NCBI RefSeq assembly: GCF_000212735.1
Contig: NC_015510.1
Location: 2,568,315 to 2,632,314 of the forward strand
Direction of reading: 5' to 3'
Length of the DNA: 64,000 nucleotides
Source: Haliscomenobacter hydrossis DSM 1100
GTDB taxonomy: Bacteria > Bacteroidota > Bacteroidia > Chitinophagales > Saprospiraceae
The notes beneath the pieces are model-generated. The model saw nothing but the letters and a program-made list of their open reading frames with translations, did no database searches and was not told the origin of the DNA. A program made the translations under genes and the position numbers. This document shows positions 9,536-18,700 of this stretch, piece after piece; within the stretch, counting starts at the first letter, position 1; each line of letters opens with the position of its first letter.

Positions 9536-10306
9536 TTAATCCTGATAAATCACTGTACCTCCACCATAGCATACCGACTCCGGCCCACAAATGATGACTT
9601 CCTTTACCCCTTGACGCAGGGCATCAAATGCATTGTCGAGTTTGGGCAGCATTCCGGCATATACGATTCCTTCTGCTTTGAACCGCTCATAATCTGCTGC
9701 ATTCATGCTGGGAATAACGGAGGCATCGTCCTCAGGATTGGACAAAACCCCATTCTTGTCCAGGCACAAGTATAATTTTACTTCATAAAGCGTAGACATG
9801 GCCGTGGCCAAACTTGAAGCGATAGTGTCCGCATTGGTGTTGAGTAATTGGCCCTGTCCATCGTGGGTGATGGCACAAAAAACCGGGGTAAAATCGGCAT
9901 TCAGCAACCGATGGATGGCCTGGGCGTTGACCTGATCCAAATCCCCTACAAAACCATAATCAATTTCTTTGACCGGGCGGCGATGGGCCAAAATAACATT
10001 GCCATCTGCGCCACTTAAACCTAGTGCATTGCCTCCTAAAGATTGGAGCAGCGCAACAATTTGCTTGTTAAAAAGGCCGGCATAAACCATCGTCGCTACT
10101 TCGAGAGAAGCGGCATCCGTAATGCGTCGACCATTGACCATTTGTACCGCAATGCCGAGTTTTTCACTGAGTTCAGAGGCCTTTTTGCCTCCTCCGTGTA
10201 CGATGATTTTTTTGCCTTCTTTTTGTAGAAAAGATTCCAGAATGGGTTGCAACAAGGCTAAATCATCAATGACTTTGCCGCCGACTTTCAAAATGTGCAG
10301 TGTCAT
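9536..10306 (-). CDS. argB: Acetylglutamate (or N-acylglutamate) kinase
   Basis: A 256-aa amino acid kinase family enzyme that phosphorylates N-acylglutamate in the second step of arginine synthesis. It shows the glycine-rich KVGGKVIDD start, the nucleotide/substrate loop IVHGGGKKASEL and NGRRITDAAS, and the central LSGADGNVI segment. Length is typical for ArgB. It is upstream of the M20 deacylase and argH on the same strand. Whether the true substrate is acetyl- or succinylglutamate cannot be read from the sequence. A TACCTTCG element (10338-10345, minus strand) sits 32 bases ahead and may be a weak -7 box. Confidence 0.93.
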   Translation of the reverse strand: MTLHILKVGGKVIDDLALLQPILESFLQKEGKKIIVHGGGKKASELSEKLGIAVQMVNGRRITDAASLEVATMVYAGLFNKQIVALLQSLGGNALGLSGADGNVILAHRRPVKEIDYGFVGDLDQVNAQAIHRLLNADFTPVFCAITHDGQGQLLNTNADTIASSLATAMSTLYEVKLYLCLDKNGVLSNPEDDASVIPSMNAADYERFKAEGIVYAGMLPKLDNAFDALRQGVKEVIICGPESVCYGGGTVIYQD

Positions 10307-10381
10307 CGTGCTGATGGATTAGATTAAAAAACAAGCACGAAGGTAGTGTTTTTATAGTGTGTGGAGAAGGTAAAAAAGTAA

Positions 10382-10460
10382 GGGTTCGAAGGTTCGGGGG
10401 TTCGGGAGTTCGAGGGCTAACTTTACCCTCGAACAACGAACCCTCGAACTTACGAACCCC
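10382..10460. repeat. Imperfect palindrome of GTTCG units
   Basis: The left half is a run of GGTTCG-type units (10382-10416) and the right half the complementary CGAAC units (10426-10460), around a short CTAACTTTA-like loop. The inner arms (GTTCGAGGG / CCCTCGAAC) are perfect; the outer parts are imperfect. It lies between the argB start and the stop of the giant surface protein, both on the minus strand. The conserved 22-nt loop seen elsewhere is absent. Confidence 0.8.
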
Positions 10461-10468
10461 TTAGCTAC

Positions 10469-13400
10469 TTACATCTTATTGATACGGATCAACTCTGGTG
10501 CTTGGCCGCTCCGCATTACGCGGATGAGGTAAAGGCCAGAAGGTAGTGATTTCATATCAAGTTCACCTTCGGTAACGCCTGAATCAAATTTCTCCCGGTT
10601 GATGACACGGCCATTGATGTTGAGCACCTCAACAGAAATACCAGCTTCATCTACCAATTTAGGATCTTTGAAAACCAGCCTTACTCGATCGTTCGTTGGA
10701 TTGGGATAGGCATCCGTTGATGGTACTGCCCCAAATCCTTTACAATCGTTGACATCAAAGGTTGCACCACTCAGTTCCACAAATCCACAGTATGCTCCTC
10801 CGCCCATCTTCAATTTGGCCATCAAATCGTATAAGTTGGAGAACCGAGAAACAGCCACTTCGGATGGCTTGACAATCACGGCATGAATTCGATAGGAACC
10901 AACCTGAGTAACCGTAAATTCTGGTGTACCACTAACGGATAGAATGTTCAGACTGTTTCCAGCAGTCAATACATAATCCAACGCATATGGTGCATCAAAC
11001 ATGTTCATTGAAACCACATCCGCTTTGATGGTAATGCCTCCAGGTTTGAAACATTCCATTGGCTGCGGGTTCAAACGACCAGCCATAATGGTACCACAAC
11101 CTGAACACATCCGAATGTCGAGCATGAAACCATCCTTGTCAAAATTGATACAAGGATAGGATGAAAACTCTTCTTCAAGGTCATCGATCGTAGACTGTCC
11201 AGGTGCAAGTAGATTGTCCAGGTTGACTTCTTTTGGATTATAAATCAACTGATGCAACGTGTACTTTCCAATTTTGCACAGCAAGAATTCAGACTTTTCG
11301 TAATAAACGGTGATGAGTTTGCTGTTTGGAGCACTCAACAGGTATACGATCTTCCAGCCTTGAGGAACCACAGGAGCTTTCGTCCATTGGATCTTCACAT
11401 AGGCACAAGCTCCCTGTTGGATACATGGCACATTTACGAAAGGTTTGATCATACCCAACATACCAGGAACACAACATTTACCAGTTTTAAAGCGTACACC
11501 TACATCATCCAGGTTAGCACAAATTTGGCTATTGGCGATTTGGGCTTTTAAGCCCGCAATGGTGGTTACCCCCAGTTGAATGCTGTTGATTGCAAACGTG
11601 GTCGGGTCGAACACCAGGGTATGAATCGTAAAGCTCTTCAAGCTATTTACGGTGAAGTCTGGCTGAGTGTGAATTTGCTCAATGACCTTATTGTCACCAC
11701 TAGCCAATAAGTACCGTACCTGGTAGTTCACTGGAATGATTGGTGGAATATTTGCCTGTGCCCGTAAACGAGCGGGAAGCGTCGAGATACACGTATCACC
11801 CAATGGTTTAAGTGTACCAGCAAAAGCTACACAAGTAAGCTGGCAATTGGCAATCTCAAACAATACGCCCGTATCCAAAGCAGCACAAACATCTCCGGTA
11901 ATCTGGTTGGAAATGAAGGTGAGTTGGGTGGTACCAAAGGTTACATTCAAATTCAAACTACCCGGAAGGAATACCAGCGTATGAATGCGGTAACGTCCAG
12001 CGGTGGTAACCGGGAATGATGGTGAGCTAGAAATCGCTCTGATCACGCGGTTATCGGTGCTGGTCAGGATGTACCGAACGATATATCCTGCTGGTACTAC
12101 GGGTGCAATGGTTGTCGTAGCCGTGAAGATACCCTGACCGTTCACCAGACAAGGTTCACCAACGACGACCAGTTTACCTGGCGTAACTACACAAGGCACA
12201 TAACATGGTGCCACTTCAAAGACCGCCCCGGTGGGTTCAACGCTGGCACAAATTGCACCACCGCCTTCAATAAACTGTGCCCGCAAACTGTTGATTGTGG
12301 TCACGTTCAGTTGAATATTGGCCAATGGGAAGGTCGCTTGATTGAACACCAATACGTGGATGCGGTAAGTACCCGTTTCAGCAACGCTGAAGCTTGGGTT
12401 TGTACCATAGTCGATGATAACCTTATTGGCACCTTTGGTCAGCAAATAACGAATTGCATATCCAGCAGGAACCGTACTAGTCGTAAGTGTACTGGCGGTC
12501 AGCAGCAACTCTCCATTTTTGGGCAAACAAACGTTGCCGCTTGTTTTGAGCTTACCTGCATCAGCAGCACAAACACATGACTTAATGTAGATGGATGCTC
12601 CTACCAAATCAAGTGCTGCACAAATTACGCCACCACCCTGAATCAACTTCGCATTGAGCTGTGCAACCGTAGTTGTGCCCAGGATGATGTTGCTATTCAA
12701 GGGCAGGGTATTTTGATCGTACACCAAAGTCAATACCCGGTAACTACCGGTTTGGTTGACCCCAAACTTAGGCTGAAGCTCGATCTGACGAATGACATTA
12801 TCCGCAGTAACCAATAGGTAACGGCGAGAAAATCCAGCAGGGATATAAGAGGCTCCACCAGCAGGGTGTTTTGCCGCAATCCAGGCGTAACCTATCGACA
12901 GACACTCTTCCAAATCAGGAACCAGAGTACCCGTAGTAGGATTACATACCGGTAAACAATCCTTGACCGTAAAGCAAGCGCCAATCATGTCGACATGACC
13001 ACAAACACTGCCGCCCGTTAGCCAGTAATTCAGCTGGGAAAGCTTGGTGACCCCTTTAATGATGAGGTTTGGATTGAAGGTCAAAGCCCGGAATACAAAG
13101 ACATGTATACAATACGTACCTTTCTTCTTAATCCAGAAACATTTGTCTTCAACTACATCTACAATGGTGCCCTTATCGTCAACCATCGCATAACAAACGG
13201 TAAATCCGCTCGGTGTGGATGGAGGAATAGCGATGTTTACACAAAGCTTGAAGGAATCAACCAAACAAGGTAGGTTCGTAGGAATACTTACTTTACCTGC
13301 ATCTACATTACAAACGTTGGTACAAGGCAAGACCGTGAAACATACTCCGTTCAAATCAATCCCAGCGCAGTAGTCTTTCAACCAATTGCTGAGTTGAATG

Positions 13401-16400
13401 ATCGTAGTTGTGTTCTCGATAATGCGATTAACATTGAAATACGCCGTTGGGAAGATAAAGGTATGCATGCAATAAGTCCCCGTAGCACGTACAACCGCAC
13501 TTGGCTGCTCGGTAACATCTACAATTACACCATTCTTGACAATTGCGTAGCAAATGGTATATCCGGTAGGTACTACCGCTGCAGTAGTGAAGTCAGCAAT
13601 CAACGTTGAAATCCCACCAACTGGCAAACAGTTGGGAATACGTGGAGTGAGTTTACCTACGAATACATCACAAGTTGGTGTACAAGTGTTAACGGTAAAA
13701 CAAACCCCATATAAATCAATTGCAGAACACAGGTCGTTCAACCATAGTTTGAGCTGATTCAGCGTTGTCGTGCCTTCGATGATGCGGCTAACGTTAAACT
13801 GCGCATTAGGGAAGACAAACGTATGCATGCAATAGGTACCTGGATGCCGAACAATCGCCGAAGGACTTTCGGTTACATCAACAATGACACCATTGCTGTT
13901 CACTATGGCGTAGCACACCGTCCAGCCCTGAGGTACAATTGGCGCAATCAACACCTCTGTGGAAAGGGTAACGATTCCACCGGGGGTAAGGCAATTTGGC
14001 ACCTTGGCTTTTAGTTTGCCCGTTGAAACGACGCAAGTAGTACAAGCCTTAATGTCAAAATAAGCACCATTAAGATCTAGGGCCGCACATACTGCTCCAC
14101 CACCTTGAATCAACAATGCGTTGAGTTCACTGAGGAGCGTATTTCCCAGGTAAATGGTAAAGTTGAGCGTATTGGGATGGTATACCAGCGTATGGATGCG
14201 GTATTTCCCGGTAGCGTTCACTTCAAAAACAGGAGAGCTGCTCACTTTCAAAATGACCTTGTTGTCACCTGTAGTAAGCAAATAGCGAATTACATAACCC
14301 GAAGGTGCGTTAGGCTGAGTACCTACATAGGCTTTCAATTCCACTTCACCCCAGTTGTCCAAACAAGGTTGGCTGTATGGAATGAGTGTACCCGCAGTTA
14401 CCCCACAGGTCTGCTGACAGAGGCTCACTACAAAATAAGCCCCTACTGGATCAACAGCCGCACAAGTTGTGCCGCCATCCTGAATGAAGGTCTGTTTAAC
14501 CGTTTTGAGCATGGTCACGCCAAGCTGAATAGCCGTAGCGGGGTTCCAGTTACTCGGATGATAAACCAACCTATGAATACGGTAGCCACCCGTATTGCCA
14601 ACGGTGAAGTCAGGACTGTCACCAATCAACAATATGGTCATATTGTCCCCATACGTAAGCAAGTATTTGATCACAAAGCCAGTAGGTACTACCGGAGCAC
14701 GGTCGGGGTTAGCCTGTAAGCGTGCACCCGTGACCGCATTCAAACATACTTGCGCTTTAGGTTTAAGGGTTCCTGCTTCAACCGCACAGCCTTCGCAAGG
14801 CTTGACGTAGAATACAGCACCTGTTTCATCCAGGCTAGCACAAGTAGGCACAATGCCGCGTACCAATAACACTTTCAATTGCTCAATCGTAGTTGAATTG
14901 AGTACGATTTGAGCCAAATTGAACGTACTTGGATTGAACACCAATGCGTGAATCCGCCAGGTGCCGGTAGTATGGACGATGAAGTCGGGTTTGTCACCAA
15001 TGTCTGTAATGACCTGGTCGCTGCCAAAGCTCACCAAGTAGCGCAACTGATAACCATTGGGTATCACTGGTGCCAATTTGGTTGCTGCACGCAAACGAGC
15101 ATCCCACCAATTGTCCAAACATGGGCCATTTGCAGGAATAAGTGTACCCGAGTAAGCAGTACAGTTTGCACAATTGACCACATCAAATACGGCTCCGGTT
15201 ACATCCAACGCGCCACAAACCTGGCCACCACCTTGAATCAACTGGCTGGCAATGGCTGAAGCACGGGTGCTGCCAAAGATCACTCCAGTAAGATTAAGGG
15301 TAGCCGGATTGTATACCAAAGTATGGATGCGGTAACGGCCAGTAGTTGGTACGAGGAAATCTGCGCTAGAATTGATGTTCTGGATCACCAGGTTATCACC
15401 ACTAGTGAGCACATAGCGCAGCAAGAAACCTTCTGGAACCGAAGGAGCTTGTAGTGTAGCGGCCCGCAAACGAGCAGTACCACCAACCGGCAAACAAGTT
15501 TGATCCAGTACTTTAAGGGTACCCGCACCCGCCGAGCAAGTTGGTGCACAAGTGCTGACATCAAAGACCAGTCCACTCAAATGAATCGAACCACAAATGG
15601 CGCCACCTCCCTCAATCAATCGATCGCGAATGGCTTGTCCGGTGGTAATTCCAATTTGAATGTCATTGATATTGAATGTACTTGGGTTATAAACAAACGC
15701 ATGGACGCGATAACGACCTGCGGCAGTTACCGTAAAGTCGGCAACAGTTTTTACCTGACGTACCACCAATACATCACCCTGAGTAAGGATGTAACGCAAT
15801 TGGTAACCCGCAGGCACGACTGAAGCAACATTCACATTGGCACGGATGCGTGCTGATCCTGCGTTCAAACAGGGCAGATCGATGGCCACCAAGGTTCCCG
15901 CCTTAGCTGTACAAACACAGCCCGTAACCTCAAACAATGCGCCGTTCAAGTCCAGCGCACCACAAAGTGGGCCACCTCCTTGAATGAGCAGCTTGTTGAT
16001 GTCTGTTGCACGAGTAAGACCAAAAACAACCGTACCCAAATCCAGATCCGCTGGATTGTAAATAAGCGTATGGATACGGAAAGTACCCGTTTTGGTAACG
16101 TTAAAGGTTGGATTTTGATTGACTCCTTCGATAACCAGATTCGGACCAAAAGTGAGCACATAGCGGCGTTGGTACCCCGCTGGAATAACGGGTGCAACAT
16201 CAATCAAAGCCGTCAATTTGGCCGGAGAGATGTTGTCGTAACATACCTGCGCTTCTGGCTTGAGTTTGCCTACAGTAGGCTCACAAGGGCAAGAAGTTAC
16301 ATCAAATGTAGCCCCGAACAAATCCAGCGCAGCACAAATCAGGCCTCCGCCTTGAATCAATCTACTATTGATCGCTCCGGCTTTGGTTGTGCCAAACACT

Positions 16401-17518
16401 ACGCCACTCAAATCCAGGGTGGCTGGATCGTACACCAGCGTATGGATGCGGTAACGGCCGGTCTGAGCTACAGAAAACTGCGGATTCGGGCCAATTTGCA
16501 TGATGGTGAGGTCTTCACCACGTGTCAAAATGTACCGAACCTGGAAGCCCGTAGGAACAACGGTTGGTAAAATGCGATTAGCAGTCAACTGCACTGAACC
16601 CGTATTGATACAGGGTTGACTGGCCGCTGCCAAAGCGCCCGGATTGGCCGAACAAGGGCAAACACTTACTTCGAATTTGGCACCTCCAACGTCAAGAGCA
16701 CCGCAAATTTTGCCACCACCTTGTACCAGTAGTTTGAGCAAATCTGATGCTTTGTATTCGCCTGGATCAAATATCCCCAAATTAAGTTTAGCCGGATCGT
16801 ATACCAATGTATGAATGGTAAAGATGCCAGCTTTGCGAACAATAAAGTCAGGGGTAGCTTGTAATGATTCGAGCACCAGGTCATTTCCACTGGTCAGTAC
16901 GTAAATTACTTTGTAGTTCGATGGAACAGGGAAAGTGGGCGCAGTAGCGGTTACTGCTTGCAAACGGGCAAGTCCATTGTCCAGGCATTTTTGTGCCAGA
17001 ACGCGTAGTGTTCCTGCAAAAACGCCGCAGGTATCACATTCATTAAAAGCGAAATGAGCACCAATGGTGTCAATCCCTGCACAAAGTAGCGCGCTACTTG
17101 CTGCGAAGCGCTGCGCCAATTGTGGTACCTTGTAGTTCTTGGGCGGGAACAGGGTATCAGGATTGAGCTTGGTTGGATCATACACCAAGGTATGAATACC
17201 GTAAAGCCCTTCCGCCTTGACTTTGAACAGTGGGCTCGCGTTTCTAGCAAGCACGCGCTGTTCACTTCCTTTCGAAAGTAGATAGGTTCGAGCAAAACCT
17301 TGTGGTACTACTGAAGCCTCAACCTGCTTTGCTTCAATTAAGGCGGAATCCTTGTTGATACACACCTTTAAATCTCCCAATTTTCCGACTTTGGTCGTAC
17401 AAGTGATTAGATTTGGCTGCTGTGCAAACACAGGAATTCCCACTAAGAGAAGCAATACTGGCAACAAGTGTTTCAGTTGCCGCAAATGGCTTGAAAAGAG
17501 GTACTTAATGGGTATCAT
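10469..17518 (-). CDS. Giant repetitive cell-surface protein, 18 cysteine-bearing repeats plus T9SS sorting domain
   Basis: A 2349-aa exported protein of unknown function. I start it at the ATG at 17518 because that gives a proper signal peptide (MIPIKYLFSS... ending PVFAQ); an upstream in-frame ATG adds 29 unlikely residues. From about residue 45 to 2260 I count 18 tandem repeats of about 122 aa. Each contains an AGTL-like start, a PCL cysteine, VPxGYxxRYLLT, a GDN turn, GxYRIHTLVYxP, a GGGxxCAALDLxGAxF segment and a closing Cys-x-Cys or C-x-x-C. Repeats 10-12 carry extra cysteines. The C-terminal ~85 residues (YPNPTNDRV onward) are a T9SS type A domain. A surface adhesin or sheath role is plausible but only inferred. 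I do not recognise the repeat as a named family. Confidence 0.88.
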   Translation of the reverse strand: MIPIKYLFSSHLRQLKHLLPVLLLLVGIPVFAQQPNLITCTTKVGKLGDLKVCINKDSALIEAKQVEASVVPQGFARTYLLSKGSEQRVLARNASPLFKVKAEGLYGIHTLVYDPTKLNPDTLFPPKNYKVPQLAQRFAASSALLCAGIDTIGAHFAFNECDTCGVFAGTLRVLAQKCLDNGLARLQAVTATAPTFPVPSNYKVIYVLTSGNDLVLESLQATPDFIVRKAGIFTIHTLVYDPAKLNLGIFDPGEYKASDLLKLLVQGGGKICGALDVGGAKFEVSVCPCSANPGALAAASQPCINTGSVQLTANRILPTVVPTGFQVRYILTRGEDLTIMQIGPNPQFSVAQTGRYRIHTLVYDPATLDLSGVVFGTTKAGAINSRLIQGGGLICAALDLFGATFDVTSCPCEPTVGKLKPEAQVCYDNISPAKLTALIDVAPVIPAGYQRRYVLTFGPNLVIEGVNQNPTFNVTKTGTFRIHTLIYNPADLDLGTVVFGLTRATDINKLLIQGGGPLCGALDLNGALFEVTGCVCTAKAGTLVAIDLPCLNAGSARIRANVNVASVVPAGYQLRYILTQGDVLVVRQVKTVADFTVTAAGRYRVHAFVYNPSTFNINDIQIGITTGQAIRDRLIEGGGAICGSIHLSGLVFDVSTCAPTCSAGAGTLKVLDQTCLPVGGTARLRAATLQAPSVPEGFLLRYVLTSGDNLVIQNINSSADFLVPTTGRYRIHTLVYNPATLNLTGVIFGSTRASAIASQLIQGGGQVCGALDVTGAVFDVVNCANCTAYSGTLIPANGPCLDNWWDARLRAATKLAPVIPNGYQLRYLVSFGSDQVITDIGDKPDFIVHTTGTWRIHALVFNPSTFNLAQIVLNSTTIEQLKVLLVRGIVPTCASLDETGAVFYVKPCEGCAVEAGTLKPKAQVCLNAVTGARLQANPDRAPVVPTGFVIKYLLTYGDNMTILLIGDSPDFTVGNTGGYRIHRLVYHPSNWNPATAIQLGVTMLKTVKQTFIQDGGTTCAAVDPVGAYFVVSLCQQTCGVTAGTLIPYSQPCLDNWGEVELKAYVGTQPNAPSGYVIRYLLTTGDNKVILKVSSSPVFEVNATGKYRIHTLVYHPNTLNFTIYLGNTLLSELNALLIQGGGAVCAALDLNGAYFDIKACTTCVVSTGKLKAKVPNCLTPGGIVTLSTEVLIAPIVPQGWTVCYAIVNSNGVIVDVTESPSAIVRHPGTYCMHTFVFPNAQFNVSRIIEGTTTLNQLKLWLNDLCSAIDLYGVCFTVNTCTPTCDVFVGKLTPRIPNCLPVGGISTLIADFTTAAVVPTGYTICYAIVKNGVIVDVTEQPSAVVRATGTYCMHTFIFPTAYFNVNRIIENTTTIIQLSNWLKDYCAGIDLNGVCFTVLPCTNVCNVDAGKVSIPTNLPCLVDSFKLCVNIAIPPSTPSGFTVCYAMVDDKGTIVDVVEDKCFWIKKKGTYCIHVFVFRALTFNPNLIIKGVTKLSQLNYWLTGGSVCGHVDMIGACFTVKDCLPVCNPTTGTLVPDLEECLSIGYAWIAAKHPAGGASYIPAGFSRRYLLVTADNVIRQIELQPKFGVNQTGSYRVLTLVYDQNTLPLNSNIILGTTTVAQLNAKLIQGGGVICAALDLVGASIYIKSCVCAADAGKLKTSGNVCLPKNGELLLTASTLTTSTVPAGYAIRYLLTKGANKVIIDYGTNPSFSVAETGTYRIHVLVFNQATFPLANIQLNVTTINSLRAQFIEGGGAICASVEPTGAVFEVAPCYVPCVVTPGKLVVVGEPCLVNGQGIFTATTTIAPVVPAGYIVRYILTSTDNRVIRAISSSPSFPVTTAGRYRIHTLVFLPGSLNLNVTFGTTQLTFISNQITGDVCAALDTGVLFEIANCQLTCVAFAGTLKPLGDTCISTLPARLRAQANIPPIIPVNYQVRYLLASGDNKVIEQIHTQPDFTVNSLKSFTIHTLVFDPTTFAINSIQLGVTTIAGLKAQIANSQICANLDDVGVRFKTGKCCVPGMLGMIKPFVNVPCIQQGACAYVKIQWTKAPVVPQGWKIVYLLSAPNSKLITVYYEKSEFLLCKIGKYTLHQLIYNPKEVNLDNLLAPGQSTIDDLEEEFSSYPCINFDKDGFMLDIRMCSGCGTIMAGRLNPQPMECFKPGGITIKADVVSMNMFDAPYALDYVLTAGNSLNILSVSGTPEFTVTQVGSYRIHAVIVKPSEVAVSRFSNLYDLMAKLKMGGGAYCGFVELSGATFDVNDCKGFGAVPSTDAYPNPTNDRVRLVFKDPKLVDEAGISVEVLNINGRVINREKFDSGVTEGELDMKSLPSGLYLIRVMRSGQAPELIRINKM
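12950..14040 (-). repeat. Cysteine-enriched repeats 10-12 of the giant surface protein
   Basis: These three adjacent repeats replace RYLLT with xCYAIV or CYAMV, GYRIHT with TYCMHT or TYCIHV, and xAxFxV with GVCFTV or GACFTV. Each gains three cysteines at equivalent positions compared with the other fifteen repeats. They are more like one another than like their neighbours, suggesting local duplication. Confidence 0.8.
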
Positions 17519-17700
17519 AATTAATCGTTTTCGATGATGGTGGAAACCGACTATGTACCCGGGCTTGAACCCATGAATAAATTCACAGGCATTCCACGAA
17601 TCCATTCGTGGACTTTAGTAGTTCAGACTGATGCTAGAAGGAGGAGAGATAACTTGAAGTAAAACCTAGACTTTTTACATCTTCAACCTAATTGAGATCT

Positions 17701-17708
17701 CAAATATA
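17701..17708 (-). promoter_or_regulatory. Possible -7 box for the giant surface protein gene
   Basis: TATATTTG on the minus strand (complement of 17701-17708) matches TAnnTTTG but no well-spaced TTG is evident. It would give a leader of roughly 175 nt. Confidence 0.3.
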
Positions 17709-17758
17709 CAACTCTAGATGACACACTTCCTCCTTTTTTTGCATTTTTTTCTTCATTT

Positions 17759-18700
17759 TTAAACAAATAACCTAAACAGGTTACGGGTTTTTTCCAAAAA
17801 GTTGAATGTTTTGGAAAAGTTTTGCGCAATGGAGAAATAAGGGGTTTGTTTTGCTCCAAATTGCCGTCGGATGGCTTCCACATTTTTCAACATACTTCCT
17901 TCAAAATCCAGACATTTTATATCTAGATTATTATGAAGAAATAGAATGGCTTCCCAGATGAGCAGAATTCCTGCGCCATGATGGCGAAGGCTTGGATCAT
18001 CTCCGGCCAAATGGTAATAACCAACTTGATCATCCCATACCAGATAAGACGCGCTATGTACTCGTCCTAGTTGGTCAACGGCGAAAAAAAACTTTCGCCG
18101 GTTTTGGGATGCCAATGCCGCATCATGTCTTGTGAATTCTTGCAATGAGTACGGAATTGAGATGTTTTGTCGGTCAAAACTCAGCTTATTGACACCATAA
18201 AATTGTGCGGGGTTGTCCCAATGTTCAATTTTTATTTGCGCGGCTGCTTTTTGTAAGTTGCGCCGAATATTACGATTGACACCATTTTGCACTTGCTGCA
18301 AATCACTGATGTCAAGCAAATAGGTGTACTTGGTCATTTGCCGATAACCCTGCCAGTACAAAGGTAGCCAATTGGTAGTTGTGTAATGAAAATCTTGTTT
18401 GATGCTGGCCACTGGGGGAATTTGAGCCAGTAATTTCTCTAATATTTGATGTTGCACACCTAAATCGTACGTTCCTAACAAATAAGGACCCATAAATTTA
18501 ACAAAAACTGGCATGGTAATGTATCGAAAGCCCATTTTTTTTTTGATAAAATAAGTCCAGATGCCTTTTATTTTTCCCCCTTCTTCCACTATGGCCACGT
18601 CCCACTCTCCTTCCTGGCATACGGCGTCAAGGTACCAATCCTGGAAGAAGATGGGAAGTTCGGGGTGGGAAGCACAAAAAGCACGGTAGGCAGTTTTCAT
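17759..18700 (-). CDS. GNAT/FemAB-like acyltransferase domain protein
   Basis: A 313-aa protein that looks like the acyl-CoA N-acyltransferase family with two GNAT-like halves, related to FemAB/BioF2-type transferases. The C-terminal half (about 150-290) has the characteristic order: RNIRRNLQKA basic helix, a tyrosine/histidine-rich strand near VGYYHLAGDDPSLRHHGAG (acyl-donor loop), and an LDFEGSM strand before a long helix. No signal peptide is seen, so it is probably cytosolic. Its start ATG overlaps the stop of the methyltransferase by 4 bases (ATGA), so translation is coupled. Substrate unknown; modification of a surface polymer precursor or small molecule is a guess. Confidence 0.7.
   Translation of the reverse strand: MKTAYRAFCASHPELPIFFQDWYLDAVCQEGEWDVAIVEEGGKIKGIWTYFIKKKMGFRYITMPVFVKFMGPYLLGTYDLGVQHQILEKLLAQIPPVASIKQDFHYTTTNWLPLYWQGYRQMTKYTYLLDISDLQQVQNGVNRNIRRNLQKAAAQIKIEHWDNPAQFYGVNKLSFDRQNISIPYSLQEFTRHDAALASQNRRKFFFAVDQLGRVHSASYLVWDDQVGYYHLAGDDPSLRHHGAGILLIWEAILFLHNNLDIKCLDFEGSMLKNVEAIRRQFGAKQTPYFSIAQNFSKTFNFLEKTRNLFRLFV

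Noticed and set aside
14105-14719. 204-residue and similar plus-strand frames opposite the giant surface protein
   Set aside because: They recur with the coding repeats of the opposite strand, so they are by-products of the repeat structure.
17519-17605. Longer start for the giant surface protein
   Set aside because: The extra 29 residues (rich in His, Phe and Arg) would precede and spoil a clear signal peptide that starts at 17518.
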